The translations under genes were made by a program, and so were the position numbers. A stretch of DNA of 64,000 bases, taken from the NCBI GenBank assembly GCA_013824165.1, contig PNNH01000031.1:1-64000 (forward strand). The letters run 5' to 3'. Below are positions 41,430 through 56,579 of the stretch, one piece after another (position 1 is the stretch's first letter; the number at the start of each line of letters is the position of its first letter). A model generated the notes under the pieces. That model ran no database searches. It saw nothing but the letters and a program-made list of their open reading frames with translations, and was not told where the DNA came from. Source of the DNA: Methylibium sp. (GTDB taxonomy: Bacteria; Pseudomonadota; Gammaproteobacteria; Burkholderiales; Burkholderiaceae_C).

Positions 41430-43583
41430 ATGAACAAGATGTTTGCGATGAAGTCCGCTTCGCTGCGCACTGTGGCGGGATTCGTCCTGGTGGCGCTGTT
41501 GAGCGCCTGCGGCGGCGGTGGTGGTTCTGCGGGTGATCCGCTGGTTGGCGGCGGCGGCTCCACGGGGGGCGGGACTGGTGGCGGTTCGACCGTGACCGAC
41601 GCGGCCACGGTGAGTCTGGCGCTGAGTTCAACTACCGTGACAGCCGGTGCGCCGGCAACCGTCACCGCAACCGTCAAGAACAAGGCCGGCTCTGCCATTC
41701 CAGGCCTGGTCGTGAAGTTCAGTACCGATGGTGGACTCGGCGCCTTCAGCGCCCCATCCGCACTGACTGATGCCAATGGCGTGGCTTCCGTGGTGCTGTC
41801 GCCCGCGCAGTCGACCACAGCCGGCGCTGACTCAGTCAAGGCGACGATCAGCTACCTGGAGAAGGAGTACTCGGCCAAGACCGGTTTCCAGCTGACGGCG
41901 ACGAATGTGACGATTTCGTCCTTCACCTCGGATGTCGCAAACCTATCCGCCTACGGACAGGCCAATCTGACAGTGGCTTTGGCTGGCACCAGCGCGAACA
42001 GCGCTGTCAGCATCGCCATCACGTCTTCATGCACGACCGCTGGCAAGGGCACGATCACGCCTGCCAACCAGACGACCACCACAGGCCGCGCCACCTTCAC
42101 CTTCCGCGATGGCGGCTGCGGAGCGGTGGCGAGTTCCGAGAACCTGCAGATTTCGGTGGCTGGCACGACTTTGACGCAGTCGCTGACGCTGCCGGTTAGC
42201 TCGCCCCTGGCGTCGAGCATCGGCTTCGTATCGGCCAGCCCGTCGAACATCTACCTGCGCGGCTCTGGCCTGGTAGAGAACTCCAATGTCATCTTCCAGG
42301 TCAAGGATGCCAACAACAATGGCTTGCCAGGGCAAACCGTGGTGCTGGAACCGACCGTGCTGGTCGGTGGTCTGACGCTGGATGGCGGCAGCACTTCGGT
42401 GAGCAAGATCACCGACAGCGAGGGCAAGGTGATCGTCCGCGTCAATTCGGGCACGGTGCCGACGCCGGTCCGTATCAAGGCGACGCTGCAGGGCAGCAGT
42501 ATCTCCACGGTCTCCAGCGTGCTGGCGGTTGCCGTGGGCCTGCCTTCGCAGCTCAACTTCTCGATGGCACAGGGCACGATCAATATCGAGGGCTACAACC
42601 TCCAGGGCACGCCCAACACCTACACAGTGATCGCCTCGGATCGTCTGGGCAACCCGGTGCCGGATGGCACGGCCATCAACTTCGTCACTGAGGGTGGTCA
42701 GATTCAGGCCATCAAGCAGACGGCTACCTCCGACAAAGGCATTGCTTCGACCACGGCCAACTTCGTGACCGCTGATCCGGTGCCGACCGATGGTCGCGTG
42801 ACGGTGGTGGCCTATGCCCTGGGTGAGAAGTCCTTCCTGGACCTCAATGGCAATAACACCTATGACGATGGCGAGTTGTTCCAGGACCTGGGTGACATCT
42901 TCCTGGACCGCAAGTACGACAACTTCTACTTCAGTGCCGAGGATCAGTTCATCTCGGGCACCACTGGGGACGGCACCAAGGAATGCCTGGCTTCGCCGTC
43001 GGCCCTGCTGGCGACCGACGTCAGCATTCCGTCGCGCCCCGGCACCTGCAGCCAGACCTGGGCCCGCAGTGCGAAGCCGATCTACGTGCGTCGTGCGGTG
43101 CAGACCATCTTCTCCACTTCATCGGCGCGTCCGCTGTGGGGCACGGCATGGCACCCCAATGCCCAAGGCACAGGCGGCAGCTGCACAGCTGCACTGAGTC
43201 TGACGACGCACTACGTCAACGACATCGCTCAGAAGACCGACTACCGTCTCTTTGGCGTTGCGGGTCTGTACGGCGTGAGCGCAGCAGATGTGATTGCCTT
43301 CACCGTGGCTGACGCGAACCCGGTGGCCTACAACCCGGTCGCTGCTGGCACTGTAATCACCGCAGCCGCCACCTCCGGTTTGGCAGTGACCATGTTGGGT
43401 GGCACACCGGTGCCGAGTACTTCGACTCCGACCGGCGCGGCCGTGAGCTACAAGTTCGATGATGTGACCAGCTCGGGCACCATCTCGATCAGCTTCAAGT
43501 CGCCCAGCGGTCTGGTCTCCACCTACTCGCAATTCCTGAGCCGTAACGCAGCTCCGGCGGGCTATTCAGCCTGCAGCAACTGA
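41430..43583 (+). CDS. Large lipoprotein with bacterial Ig-like (Big_1-type) domains
   Basis: Predicted cell-surface or periplasmic lipoprotein. The lipobox LLSAC is followed by a glycine-rich spacer. A first Ig-like domain with TVTAGAPATVTATVKNKAG has the repeat pattern of invasin/intimin Big_1 modules. At least two further Ig-like units follow (QVKDANNNGLPGQTV and VIASDRLGNPVPDGT). A calcium-loop-like DLNGNNTYDDGE lies near residues 471-482. The ATG at 41430 has AGGAG nine bases upstream, giving 717 residues. It sits 55 bases after pilQ and its stop overlaps the aroK start (TGATG). An adhesin or pilus-related role is possible but unproved. Confidence 0.8.
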   Translation: MNKMFAMKSASLRTVAGFVLVALLSACGGGGGSAGDPLVGGGGSTGGGTGGGSTVTDAATVSLALSSTTVTAGAPATVTATVKNKAGSAIPGLVVKFSTDGGLGAFSAPSALTDANGVASVVLSPAQSTTAGADSVKATISYLEKEYSAKTGFQLTATNVTISSFTSDVANLSAYGQANLTVALAGTSANSAVSIAITSSCTTAGKGTITPANQTTTTGRATFTFRDGGCGAVASSENLQISVAGTTLTQSLTLPVSSPLASSIGFVSASPSNIYLRGSGLVENSNVIFQVKDANNNGLPGQTVVLEPTVLVGGLTLDGGSTSVSKITDSEGKVIVRVNSGTVPTPVRIKATLQGSSISTVSSVLAVAVGLPSQLNFSMAQGTINIEGYNLQGTPNTYTVIASDRLGNPVPDGTAINFVTEGGQIQAIKQTATSDKGIASTTANFVTADPVPTDGRVTVVAYALGEKSFLDLNGNNTYDDGELFQDLGDIFLDRKYDNFYFSAEDQFISGTTGDGTKECLASPSALLATDVSIPSRPGTCSQTWARSAKPIYVRRAVQTIFSTSSARPLWGTAWHPNAQGTGGSCTAALSLTTHYVNDIAQKTDYRLFGVAGLYGVSAADVIAFTVADANPVAYNPVAAGTVITAAATSGLAVTMLGGTPVPSTSTPTGAAVSYKFDDVTSSGTISISFKSPSGLVSTYSQFLSRNAAPAGYSACSN

Positions 43584-44146
43584 TGAAAATTGCCCTTGTC
43601 GGCATGCCCGGCAGTGGCAAATCAACAGTGGGCGCGCAACTGGCGCGCCAGCTCGGAGTCCGTTGCCTGGACTCCGACGCCGAGATCGAGAAGCAGCTGG
43701 ACGAGAGCATCCGCAGCTTCTTTGATCGGGAGGGCGAAGCGGCGTTCCGCGCCGTCGAGGCTTCAGTAATCCGGGGGCTCGTCAGCGGTGACGATGAAAT
43801 CGTGCTGGCCACTGGCGGCGGGGCGGTTCTTCGTGAGGAGAATCGGCGTGCCTTGCATGATGGCGCCACGGTGATCTATCTGCGCTCATCACCCGATGAG
43901 TTGTTTCGTCGCCTGCGCTACGACACCAAGCGCCCCTTGCTGCAGGTGCGTGATCCGCAAAAGAAGCTGCGCGAGCTCTATGCCCAGCGCGACCCGCTGT
44001 ATCGCGAGACCGCCCATTACGTGATGGAAACCGGGCGCCCCTCAGTGCATGCCTTGGTCAATATGGTGCTGATGCAGCTTGAGCTGGCCGGCCTGGTCAG
44101 TCCGGAACGCGTGGCCGCGACGGTCGGCGCCGAGAAGACGGGCTGA
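43583..44146 (+). CDS. aroK: Shikimate kinase
   Basis: Phosphorylates shikimate at the 3-hydroxyl, the fifth step of aromatic amino acid synthesis. The P-loop GMPGSGKST is at residues 8-16. [11 protein letters not shown] supplies the shikimate-binding aspartate, and [14 protein letters not shown] and YLRSSPDEL follow. The R-x-x-K-R-P-L-L lid motif reads [10 protein letters not shown]. Length 187 residues. The start overlaps the Ig-like lipoprotein stop by one base, and aroB follows. Confidence 0.97.
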   Translation: MKIALVGMPGSGKSTVGAQLARQLGVRCLDSDAEIEKQLDESIRSFFDREGEAAFRAVEASVIRGLVSGDDEIVLATGGGAVLREENRRALHDGATVIYLRSSPDELFRRLRYDTKRPLLQVRDPQKKLRELYAQRDPLYRETAHYVMETGRPSVHALVNMVLMQLELAGLVSPERVAATVGAEKTG

Positions 44147-44187
44147 GCTCGCCGAGTGCGCACCTGGTGCGCCCGTACACTTGGCGC

Positions 44188-45273
44188 ATGAATCGCATCA
44201 CGGTCCCCATTGCGCTGGATGAGCGCAGCTACGACATCCATATCGGTTCCGGTTTGCTGGCCGACCCGCACAGCTGGCAAGGCCTGCCGCGCGCCGCAGC
44301 GGCCGTGATCGTCAGCAACGACGCGGTGGCCCCGCTCTATCTGGAAGCCTTGCGCAGCCAACTGCTGCCCCACTACGGACGCGTCGATGCCGTGGTCCTG
44401 AGCGACGGCGAGCAACACAAGGATTGGGCGTCGCTGAACCAGATCTGCGACCACCTGTTGGCTCAGGCTTGCGACCGCAAGACGGTGCTGTTTGCACTCG
44501 GCGGCGGTGTGATCGGCGATATGACCGGATTCGCCGCCGCGATCTATATGCGCGGCGTGCCCTTCGTGCAGGTCCCGACCACGCTCTTGTCGCAGGTGGA
44601 TTCCTCGGTGGGCGGCAAGACCGCCATCAACCACCCGCTGGGCAAGAACATGATAGGCGCCTTCTACCAGCCGGTGCGCGTGATTGCCGATCTCGACACG
44701 CTGGATACGCTGCCGCAGCGCGAGCTGTCGGCCGGCCTGGCCGAGGTGATCAAGTACGGCCCCATCGCTGACGCCGAATTCCTGACCTGGATCGAGCTCA
44801 ATATCGACGCACTGATGGCGCGCGACAAGGCGGTGCTGGCCCATGCCGTGCAGCGCAGCTGCGAAATCAAGGCCTGGGTGGTAGGGCAGGACGAACGCGA
44901 GCAGGGCTTGCGCGCCATCCTGAACTTCGGCCATACCTTCGGCCATGCAATCGAGACCGGCCTGGGCTATGGCGAGTGGCTGCATGGCGAAGCGGTGGGC
45001 TGCGGCATGGTGCTGGCCGCCGATCTGTCGGCGCGCGCTGGGCTGATGCCGGCCGATTTCGTCGACCGCATGCAACGCATCGTTGAGCGCGCTGGCCTGC
45101 CGACCGTCGCACCGAAGCTGGGGCTGGAGCGCTATCTGCAGCTGATGCGCGTGGACAAGAAGTCCGAGGGCGGGGCGATACGCTTCGTGCTGATCGAGGC
45201 CCTCGGCCGCGCCGGCATGCACAGCGTGGACGATGCGCTGGTGGCCCAGGTGCTTGAAGCGCACTGCGGCTGA
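44188..45273 (+). CDS. aroB: 3-dehydroquinate synthase
   Basis: Converts DAHP to 3-dehydroquinate, the second step of the shikimate pathway, with NAD and a divalent metal. [14 protein letters not shown]-type sequence (here [17 protein letters not shown]) binds [22 protein letters not shown] and [11 protein letters not shown] are substrate-binding blocks. Metal ligands lie in LAEVIKYG and [11 protein letters not shown]. The ATG at 44188 gives 361 residues. It follows aroK after 41 bases, a common pairing. Confidence 0.97.
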   Translation: MNRITVPIALDERSYDIHIGSGLLADPHSWQGLPRAAAAVIVSNDAVAPLYLEALRSQLLPHYGRVDAVVLSDGEQHKDWASLNQICDHLLAQACDRKTVLFALGGGVIGDMTGFAAAIYMRGVPFVQVPTTLLSQVDSSVGGKTAINHPLGKNMIGAFYQPVRVIADLDTLDTLPQRELSAGLAEVIKYGPIADAEFLTWIELNIDALMARDKAVLAHAVQRSCEIKAWVVGQDEREQGLRAILNFGHTFGHAIETGLGYGEWLHGEAVGCGMVLAADLSARAGLMPADFVDRMQRIVERAGLPTVAPKLGLERYLQLMRVDKKSEGGAIRFVLIEALGRAGMHSVDDALVAQVLEAHCG

Positions 45274-45280
45274 GGGCGAC

Positions 45281-46411
45281 ATGACCCGTGCCGCCTGCGC
45301 TGCCGATCCCGCCAAGAGCCGCGGCCGCCGCCATCCTGAGCCGGCCGCACCGACGCGCAGCGAGTATCAGCGCGACCGCGATCGCATCGTGCACAGCAGC
45401 GCCTTCCGGCGCCTGGTCTATAAGACGCAGGTGTTTCTGAATCACGAAGGAGACCTCTTCCGTACGCGGCTGACGCATTCGCTGGAGGTGGCACAGCTGG
45501 GCCGCTCGATCGGCCGCAGCCTGGGCCTGGACGAGGACCTGATCGAGACTATTGCGCTGGCGCACGACCTGGGCCACACGCCCTTCGGCCATGCGGGGCA
45601 GGACGTGCTGGACGAATGCATGAACGCCCATGGCGGCTTCGAGCACAACCTGCAGTCGCTGCGCGTGGTCGATAAGCTGGAGCTGCGCTACCCAGACTTC
45701 GACGGGCTCAACCTGACGTTCGAGAGCCGCGAGGGAATCCTCAAGCACTGCAGCCGCCGCAACGCCGAGTTTCTGGAGGCGCAGGAGCCCGCTGGCGTGG
45801 CCTGGCGTTTTCTCAACGGCCAGCAGCCCAGCCTGGAGGCGCAGCTGTGCAATCTAGCCGACGAGGTTGCGTACAACGCGCATGACATCGACGACGGCGT
45901 GCGCTCAGGCCTGGTGACTCTGGAACAACTGGAGGCCGTGCCCTTGGTGCAGCGCTATCTGCGCAGCACGCTGTCGGATCACCCGCAGCTCACTGGCAAG
46001 CGCCTGCTGTTCGAGACGATTCGTCGCATGCTCTCCGACCAAGTCTACGACATCATCGACACTACCCGCGCCGCCTTGAACGAGGTGCAGCCGCCCGATA
46101 TCGACGCGGTGCGCCGCGCGCCGCCGCTGCTGCGCTTCAGTGCGCCGATGCGCGCCCAGAGCAGCGAGCTCAAGCGCTTCCTGTTCGCCAGCCTCTACCG
46201 CCATCCGCAGGTGCAGGGCAAGCGCGCCTGCGCCGAGCAGATCCTGCGCGAGCTGTTCGAGATCTACATGAACGACCCGCAGCGCCTGCCGCCGGACTTT
46301 GCTGACAGCGCCCACCACGCGCGGGCCTGCGCCGACTACATCGCCGGGATGACCGACCGCTTCGCGATGCGCGAGCACGAGCGGCTGACAGGGCAGCGGC
46401 TGCTGGGCTGA
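45281..46411 (+). CDS. dgt: Deoxyguanosinetriphosphate triphosphohydrolase-like protein
   Basis: HD-domain phosphohydrolase that removes tripolyphosphate from dNTPs. RTRLTHSLEVAQLGR provides the first histidine, HDLGHTPFGHAGQ carries the HD pair (H95, D96), and NLADEVAYNAHDIDDGV holds the last aspartate. The DRDRIVHSSAFRRL motif is typical of the dgt type 2 group, so E. coli-like dGTP specificity should not be assumed. It starts seven bases after aroB, as in many betaproteobacteria. Length 376 residues. Confidence 0.93.
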   Translation: MTRAACAADPAKSRGRRHPEPAAPTRSEYQRDRDRIVHSSAFRRLVYKTQVFLNHEGDLFRTRLTHSLEVAQLGRSIGRSLGLDEDLIETIALAHDLGHTPFGHAGQDVLDECMNAHGGFEHNLQSLRVVDKLELRYPDFDGLNLTFESREGILKHCSRRNAEFLEAQEPAGVAWRFLNGQQPSLEAQLCNLADEVAYNAHDIDDGVRSGLVTLEQLEAVPLVQRYLRSTLSDHPQLTGKRLLFETIRRMLSDQVYDIIDTTRAALNEVQPPDIDAVRRAPPLLRFSAPMRAQSSELKRFLFASLYRHPQVQGKRACAEQILRELFEIYMNDPQRLPPDFADSAHHARACADYIAGMTDRFAMREHERLTGQRLLG

Positions 46412-46424
46412 GCGCGCCCAGCAG
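46400..46424. repeat. Perfect nine-pair hairpin at the dgt stop, abutting the transposase element
   Basis: CTGCTGGGC (46400-46408) pairs exactly with GCCCAGCAG (46416-46424) with a seven-base loop that contains part of the dgt stop codon. No T-tract follows. It ends two bases before the left inverted repeat of the transposase element, so it may be the dgt transcript end or a REP-like hairpin. Confidence 0.55.
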
Positions 46425-46425
46425 A

Positions 46426-47227
46426 TAATGGGGACAGACTCGCTGAAGGCTGTACCCCATGGCAAGACTTCCCCGCCTGGCCCAGGCCGGGCTGACCCAG
46501 CACCTGATCCACCGCGGCAACAACCGCCAGCCCATCGTGCTGGACGACGAGGATCGCCGCACGCTGCTGGCCGCGCTGCAGGAATGTGCCGCCACGCACA
46601 AGGTGGCGATCCACGCCTATGTGCTGATGGACAACCACCTGCATCTGCTGCTGACGCCCAGCACCGACGCGGGCCTGGGCCGCATGATGCAGTCGCTGGG
46701 CCGCCGCTATGTGGCCGCCTTCAACCGGCGCCACGGCCGCAGTGGCACCTTGTGGGAAGGGCGCTACCGCGCGGCACCACTCGAGCCGTCCGTCCATCTA
46801 CTGCCAGCCATGCGCTGCATCGAACTCAACCCAGTGCGCGCTGGCCTGGTGCTGGGGCCGTCGGACTATCCCTGGTCCAGCTGCCAGCACCATGTGGGCC
46901 AGCGGCGCGATCCGCTGGTGAGCGACCCGGCCGCTTACTGGGCCTTGGGAAACACGCCTTTCGATCGCGAAATGCACTATCGCCGCTGGCTGGACGAAGG
47001 CAGCAGCGAAGCCGAGCAGCAGGCTCTGATCGACTCGGCGCTGAAGGGTTGGCCGCTGGGCTCGCCGAAATTCCTGGCCGAGTTGGCAAAGACTGCGCTG
47101 CGCCCCGTGAGCCCGCGCCCGCGCGGACGGCCGCCGGGCGCGACAAAGCCAAGCAGCAACGACTCTGTCCCCAATTAACGCTTGGCAATTTGCTGGCTTT
47201 TGACATCAAGGTGTCTGACCCCATTTA
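46426..47227 (+). mobile_element. RAYT-type element with imperfect terminal inverted repeats
   Basis: TAATGGGGACAGACTCG (46426-46442) at the left is mirrored by CGACTCTGTCCCCAATTA (47160-47177) at the right, with one inserted base and one mismatch. A further related motif, GGTGTCTGACCCCATTTA, lies at 47210-47227. A single Y1-transposase gene lies between them. The outer boundary on the right is uncertain, and no target-site duplication is expected for this class. Confidence 0.7.
46459..47178 (+). CDS. REP-associated tyrosine transposase (Y1/IS200-like HUH family)
   Basis: Single-strand DNA endonuclease of the IS200/REP-associated type. The core has YVLMDNHLHLLLTP, where HLH is the HUH metal motif, and RRYVAAFNRRHGRSGTLWEGRY, the block with the catalytic tyrosine. 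ELNPVRAGLV and DYPWSS are typical further marks. The C-terminal 60 residues are charged and Pro/Arg rich. Length 239 residues with no frameshift, so it may be functional. GAAGG lies nine bases before the ATG. The stop codon falls inside the right inverted repeat. Confidence 0.92.
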   Translation: MARLPRLAQAGLTQHLIHRGNNRQPIVLDDEDRRTLLAALQECAATHKVAIHAYVLMDNHLHLLLTPSTDAGLGRMMQSLGRRYVAAFNRRHGRSGTLWEGRYRAAPLEPSVHLLPAMRCIELNPVRAGLVLGPSDYPWSSCQHHVGQRRDPLVSDPAAYWALGNTPFDREMHYRRWLDEGSSEAEQQALIDSALKGWPLGSPKFLAELAKTALRPVSPRPRGRPPGATKPSSNDSVPN

Positions 47228-47229
47228 AT
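47200..47229 (+). promoter_or_regulatory. Promoter-like sequence at the right end of the transposase element
   Basis: TTGACA (47200-47205), a perfect -35, is followed after 18 bases by TTTAAT (47224-47229), which overlaps the last motif of the element. It points at gltB, whose start codon is 67 bases downstream. Confidence 0.5.
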
Positions 47230-47234
47230 CCAAC

Positions 47235-47263
47235 TTGTTCGATTTGCTGCGCCGCAGTAAATT
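47235..47263 (+). promoter_or_regulatory. Second candidate promoter for gltBD
   Basis: TTGTTC (47235-47240) and TAAATT (47258-47263) are separated by an ideal 17 bases. Transcription would start near 47270, 26 bases before the gltB ATG. This may be the native promoter. Confidence 0.45.
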
Positions 47264-47295
47264 AGCTCCCATTGATGTTTGATGCGGAGATAGCA

Positions 47296-52071
<4,776 letters not shown>

Positions 52072-52094
52072 GAGAAAGAGTAGGAGTCGAAAAA

Positions 52095-53561
<1,467 letters not shown>

Positions 53562-53580
53562 GCGACCGCCCCGTCTGAGC

Positions 53581-53611
53581 AAAGAAGCCGCCTTCGGGCG
53601 GCTTTCTTTTT
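53581..53611 (+). terminator. Intrinsic terminator after gltD
   Basis: AAGCCGCC and GGCGGCTT form the stem around a TTCG loop, with A-rich sequence before and TCTTTTT after. It lies 20 bases after the gltD stop and closes the gltBD unit. Confidence 0.9.
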
Positions 53612-53769
53612 GCCTTCATCGCAGTGCGCCTTGGTGCAGCATGCCTGTAGCAGTTGCTTACCCCTGGCAGCCACTCGTCGCGACTTCGGCTCCGCCCATC
53701 TCGCAGCGCCGACGGATCGTGCAATTTCGCACATCATGAAGTGGCGGGGCTGCCGAAAATGCCGTCAAT

Positions 53770-53796
53770 CCCCCTGGTTCCGGGGGCCCCCAGGGG
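53770..53796 (+). promoter_or_regulatory. GC-rich competing hairpins in the leader of the minor-pilin operon
   Basis: CCCCC (53770-53774) can pair with GGGGG (53782-53786), or CCCCTGG (53771-53777) can pair with CCAGGGG (53790-53796). The two folds exclude each other. They lie about 30 bases before the first pilin start. A control role is a guess. Confidence 0.3.
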
Positions 53797-53824
53797 CGCC
53801 GGGCCGGACTACCGAGAGCTCACC

Positions 53825-54289
53825 ATGCGCGTTTTGTCCATCTTTGCTTCCTTGCGCCGACCTGCCAGCAGCTCGCGTGGTTTCACGCTGGTGGAGTTGA
53901 TGGTCGTGGTTGCGATCATCGGCATCCTGGCCGCTGTCGCGCTGCCGGCCTATCAGGACTATGTGCGACGCAGTGCGTTGCCCGAGGGTACCTCGGCGCT
54001 GGCCAGCGCACGCATCAAGCTGGAGCAGTTCTACCAGGACAACCGCAGCTACGGCGCGGCCAGCTGCGGCAACGGCACTGTCATCTTCGGCGCTGCAGGC
54101 AAGTTCACCACCAGCTGCGCGCTCAGCAATGGCGGGCAGGGCTATACCGTCACGGCCACGGGCAATAGCAGCACGGTTGCGGCTGGCCACACTTTCACGC
54201 TGGACCAGAGCAATGGCCAGGGCACAACGGCCTTCAAGGGCAGTGCGGTCAACAAAGCCTGCTGGCTGATGAAGGGCGACGAATGCTGA
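53825..54289 (+). CDS. pilE: Type IV pilin-like protein (PilE family)
   Basis: Predicted pilin or minor pilin. A long leader of about 24 residues ends in SRG, followed by [28 protein letters not shown], with Glu5 and the classical N-terminal helix. The body has [16 protein letters not shown], typical of PilE-type minor pilins. Four cysteines remain in the mature part, including [10 protein letters not shown] at the end, which could form a D-loop disulfide. The ATG at 53825 gives 154 residues. It overlaps fimT by seven bases. Its place at the head of the operon, rather than after pilY1, is less common. Confidence 0.9.
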   Translation: MRVLSIFASLRRPASSSRGFTLVELMVVVAIIGILAAVALPAYQDYVRRSALPEGTSALASARIKLEQFYQDNRSYGAASCGNGTVIFGAAGKFTTSCALSNGGQGYTVTATGNSSTVAAGHTFTLDQSNGQGTTAFKGSAVNKACWLMKGDEC

Positions 54290-54897
54290 AGTCGGCCTTC
54301 CAGCGTGGCGTCAGTCTGATCGAGGTCGCCGTCGTCCTCGTGATCTTCTCTGCCTTGCTGGCCACGGTGATGCCTGAGATTCGTGACTGGATGCAGAGCC
54401 TGAAAGTGCGCAATGCCGCCGAGTCGATCAAGAACGGCCTGGATGTGGCCCGCATGGAAGCGCTCAAGCGGAATTCAACTGTTGGCTTCTGGCTGGTTGC
54501 CGATGCTGGCTCCAAGGTGCCGGGCAATACCTGCGCACTGGCCTCGGATTCCCCCGCCTGGGTGGTCAGCGTCTCCAATCCCGGCGGCGAATGTGGTGCT
54601 GCGGCCTCGCTGACGGCCGCGCCTCAATTGGTACAGCGCTCCACGGCGCTGGAGAACGCGGCGGGCCTGTCCGTCAGTGCCACCGACAGTGCAGGCGGCG
54701 CCGCTGACCGGGTGATGTTCAACGGACTGGGGCAGGTGCTGACACAAGCCGGCATTGCCAGCATCCAGTTCATCGACTTGCAGGCCAGCAGCGGCAGCAC
54801 ACGCCGGCTGCGCGTCGTGGTGGAGCCCGGTGGCGCCATCCGTATGTGCGACCGCGACGTATCGGCAGGTGATCCGCGTGTCTGCCCGGTGCTTTGA
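54283..54897 (+). CDS. fimT: Minor pilin FimT/FimU (GspH-like fold)
   Basis: Predicted minor pilin of the priming complex that starts pilus assembly. The leader MLKSAFQRG is followed by [22 protein letters not shown], a prepilin signal with Val at mature position 1. [25 protein letters not shown] is the conserved FimT/GspH helix block. The 204 residues fit FimT. Cysteines in the second half may pair. It starts inside the stop region of the preceding pilin gene. Confidence 0.9.
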   Translation: MLKSAFQRGVSLIEVAVVLVIFSALLATVMPEIRDWMQSLKVRNAAESIKNGLDVARMEALKRNSTVGFWLVADAGSKVPGNTCALASDSPAWVVSVSNPGGECGAAASLTAAPQLVQRSTALENAAGLSVSATDSAGGAADRVMFNGLGQVLTQAGIASIQFIDLQASSGSTRRLRVVVEPGGAIRMCDRDVSAGDPRVCPVL

Positions 54898-54907
54898 GGG
54901 GAATCGA

Positions 54908-55348
54908 ATGAATTACTGCCCAGCCCCACGCGCCCGACGCTTTGCCTCCTCTAAGTTGCGCAGGCAGAGCGGTGTCGCGCTGATCGAAGCCCTGATCGCG
55001 ATGCTGATTTTTGCCTTTGGCGTGCTCGGCCTTGTGGGCCTGCAGGCCACGATGACCCAGGCGCAGACCTCCGGCAAGATCCGGGCCGATGCTGCCAATC
55101 TGGCCTCCGAGCTGTATGCACTGGTGCAGACTGATCACCTGAGCAATCTCTCTCAGTACAGCGACGCCAGTTGCGCGTCCTACAACCGCTGCGCGGACTG
55201 GAAGACCAAGGTCGAGGCCACGCTGCCTGCGGCCGAAGTGACGCTGACCACCAATGCCGGAGCGGGCACGGTGCAGATCACGCTGAGCTGGCGGCAGGGG
55301 CAGGAGAGTCGCAACAACTATTCGTCGTCGATGACGTGGCAGCAATGA
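54908..55348 (+). CDS. pilV: Minor pilin PilV
   Basis: Predicted minor pilin of the tip complex. A leader of about 22 residues ends in QSG, followed by VALIEALIAMLIFAFGVLGLVGLQA, which is typical of PilV, including the FGVLG turn. The body has RADAANLASELYALVQTD and closes with VQITLSWRQGQE, the usual C-terminal strand. The ATG at 54908 gives 146 residues and has GAGGGGA upstream. It overlaps pilW by four bases. Confidence 0.92.
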   Translation: MNYCPAPRARRFASSKLRRQSGVALIEALIAMLIFAFGVLGLVGLQATMTQAQTSGKIRADAANLASELYALVQTDHLSNLSQYSDASCASYNRCADWKTKVEATLPAAEVTLTTNAGAGTVQITLSWRQGQESRNNYSSSMTWQQ

Positions 55349-56568
55349 GGATGAGGCCGCAAATGCACGCCATTCCTGCACAACCAGTGCGCCGCGAGGC
55401 GGGCTTCACGCTGATCGAGTTGATGGTCGGGGTCGTTGTGGGCTTGCTCGCGACCTTGGTGATCAGCAATGTGTTGTCAGTCGCAGAAGGGCAGCGCCGC
55501 AGCACCACATCGGGCTCGGATGCCCAGGTCACTGGCGGTCTGGCCATCTATGCCTTGCAGCGCCAGCTGAAGATGGCGGGCTATGGCCTGTCTACCGAAG
55601 GCTCTGCCCTGGGTTGCGTGCTGACTGGTCTTTTCAATGGCGCGGCCCCCCCGGATCTGCCACCGACGCTCGCGCCAGTCATCATCACGGCAGGCGCTGG
55701 CGGTGCGCCCGATACGGTGCGCATTCTTTCCAGCTCGAAGGCGAGCTTCTCGCTGCCAACTCGGGTGGATCCGCCCTATTACGATCCGATTGCACTCGAC
55801 AGCAAGCGGCGCGAATTCGTCGTCGTCTCCACCCAGGGGTTCGAACAAGGCGATCTGCTGGCCATGGTGTATCCCGCGCCGTTCCCCGGGCCGGGCGAGC
55901 GGGCATGCCAGCTTTTCCAGATCTCTGCTCCGCCGGCCGGCAACATCATCAGCCGCCTTGACGCAGGTTCGTGGAACGCTGCAGGCTTCCCCAACCAGGC
56001 CGCAGTAGCCTCCGTCTGGAACCTTCCGCAAGGCAACGCGGCAACGTCCGCTGCGGTCCGACAGGCTGCGCCGCCCTTCCTGGTGAACCTTGGTGCCTTC
56101 ACGGACATCACCTTCTCGTTGACGCCCGACTTCAAGCTGCGCCAGGTGCAGCGCAACATCCGAGACCAGAACGCCACCACGCGTGATCTGCAGCCCAATA
56201 TCGTTGCGATGCGTGCCTTTTACGGCAAGGACACCAACGGCGATGACGTGGTCGACAGCTTTGACGCCGTCACGCCAGCAAGCAATGCGGGCTGGGGGCA
56301 GGTCCGTGCGGTGCGCATCGCAGTGCTCGCCCGAAGTGGCCAGTACGAGAAGGACGAAGTGACCACCACGATGCCAAGCTGGGATGTGGGCACCTTCGCA
56401 CCGGTGGCCGGCAGCGTGAGTTGCGGCAGCAGCAAGTGTGTCGAGCTCAAGGCCGATGTCAGCAGCGACTGGAAGCACTATCGCTACAAGGTGTTCGAGA
56501 CCCTGGTGCCTTTGCGCAATCAGGTGTGGCAGAGCGACTTCCGTGCTGCACCGGCGTCCCAGCCCTAG
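55345..56568 (+). CDS. pilW: Minor pilin PilW
   Basis: Large minor pilin of the priming complex. The leader ends in EAG, followed by FTLIELMVGVVVGLLATLVISNVL, the PilW signature with VGVVVGLL. GGLAIYALQRQLKMAGYGL then matches the conserved helix end. The C-terminal region contains VRAVRIAVLARSGQYEK, also a family mark. I chose the ATG at 55345, which overlaps the pilV stop (ATGA); later ATGs at 55351 and 55363 are possible. Length 407 residues. Confidence 0.92.
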   Translation: MRMRPQMHAIPAQPVRREAGFTLIELMVGVVVGLLATLVISNVLSVAEGQRRSTTSGSDAQVTGGLAIYALQRQLKMAGYGLSTEGSALGCVLTGLFNGAAPPDLPPTLAPVIITAGAGGAPDTVRILSSSKASFSLPTRVDPPYYDPIALDSKRREFVVVSTQGFEQGDLLAMVYPAPFPGPGERACQLFQISAPPAGNIISRLDAGSWNAAGFPNQAAVASVWNLPQGNAATSAAVRQAAPPFLVNLGAFTDITFSLTPDFKLRQVQRNIRDQNATTRDLQPNIVAMRAFYGKDTNGDDVVDSFDAVTPASNAGWGQVRAVRIAVLARSGQYEKDEVTTTMPSWDVGTFAPVAGSVSCGSSKCVELKADVSSDWKHYRYKVFETLVPLRNQVWQSDFRAAPASQP

Positions 56569-56579
56569 AGCGAGAAGCG

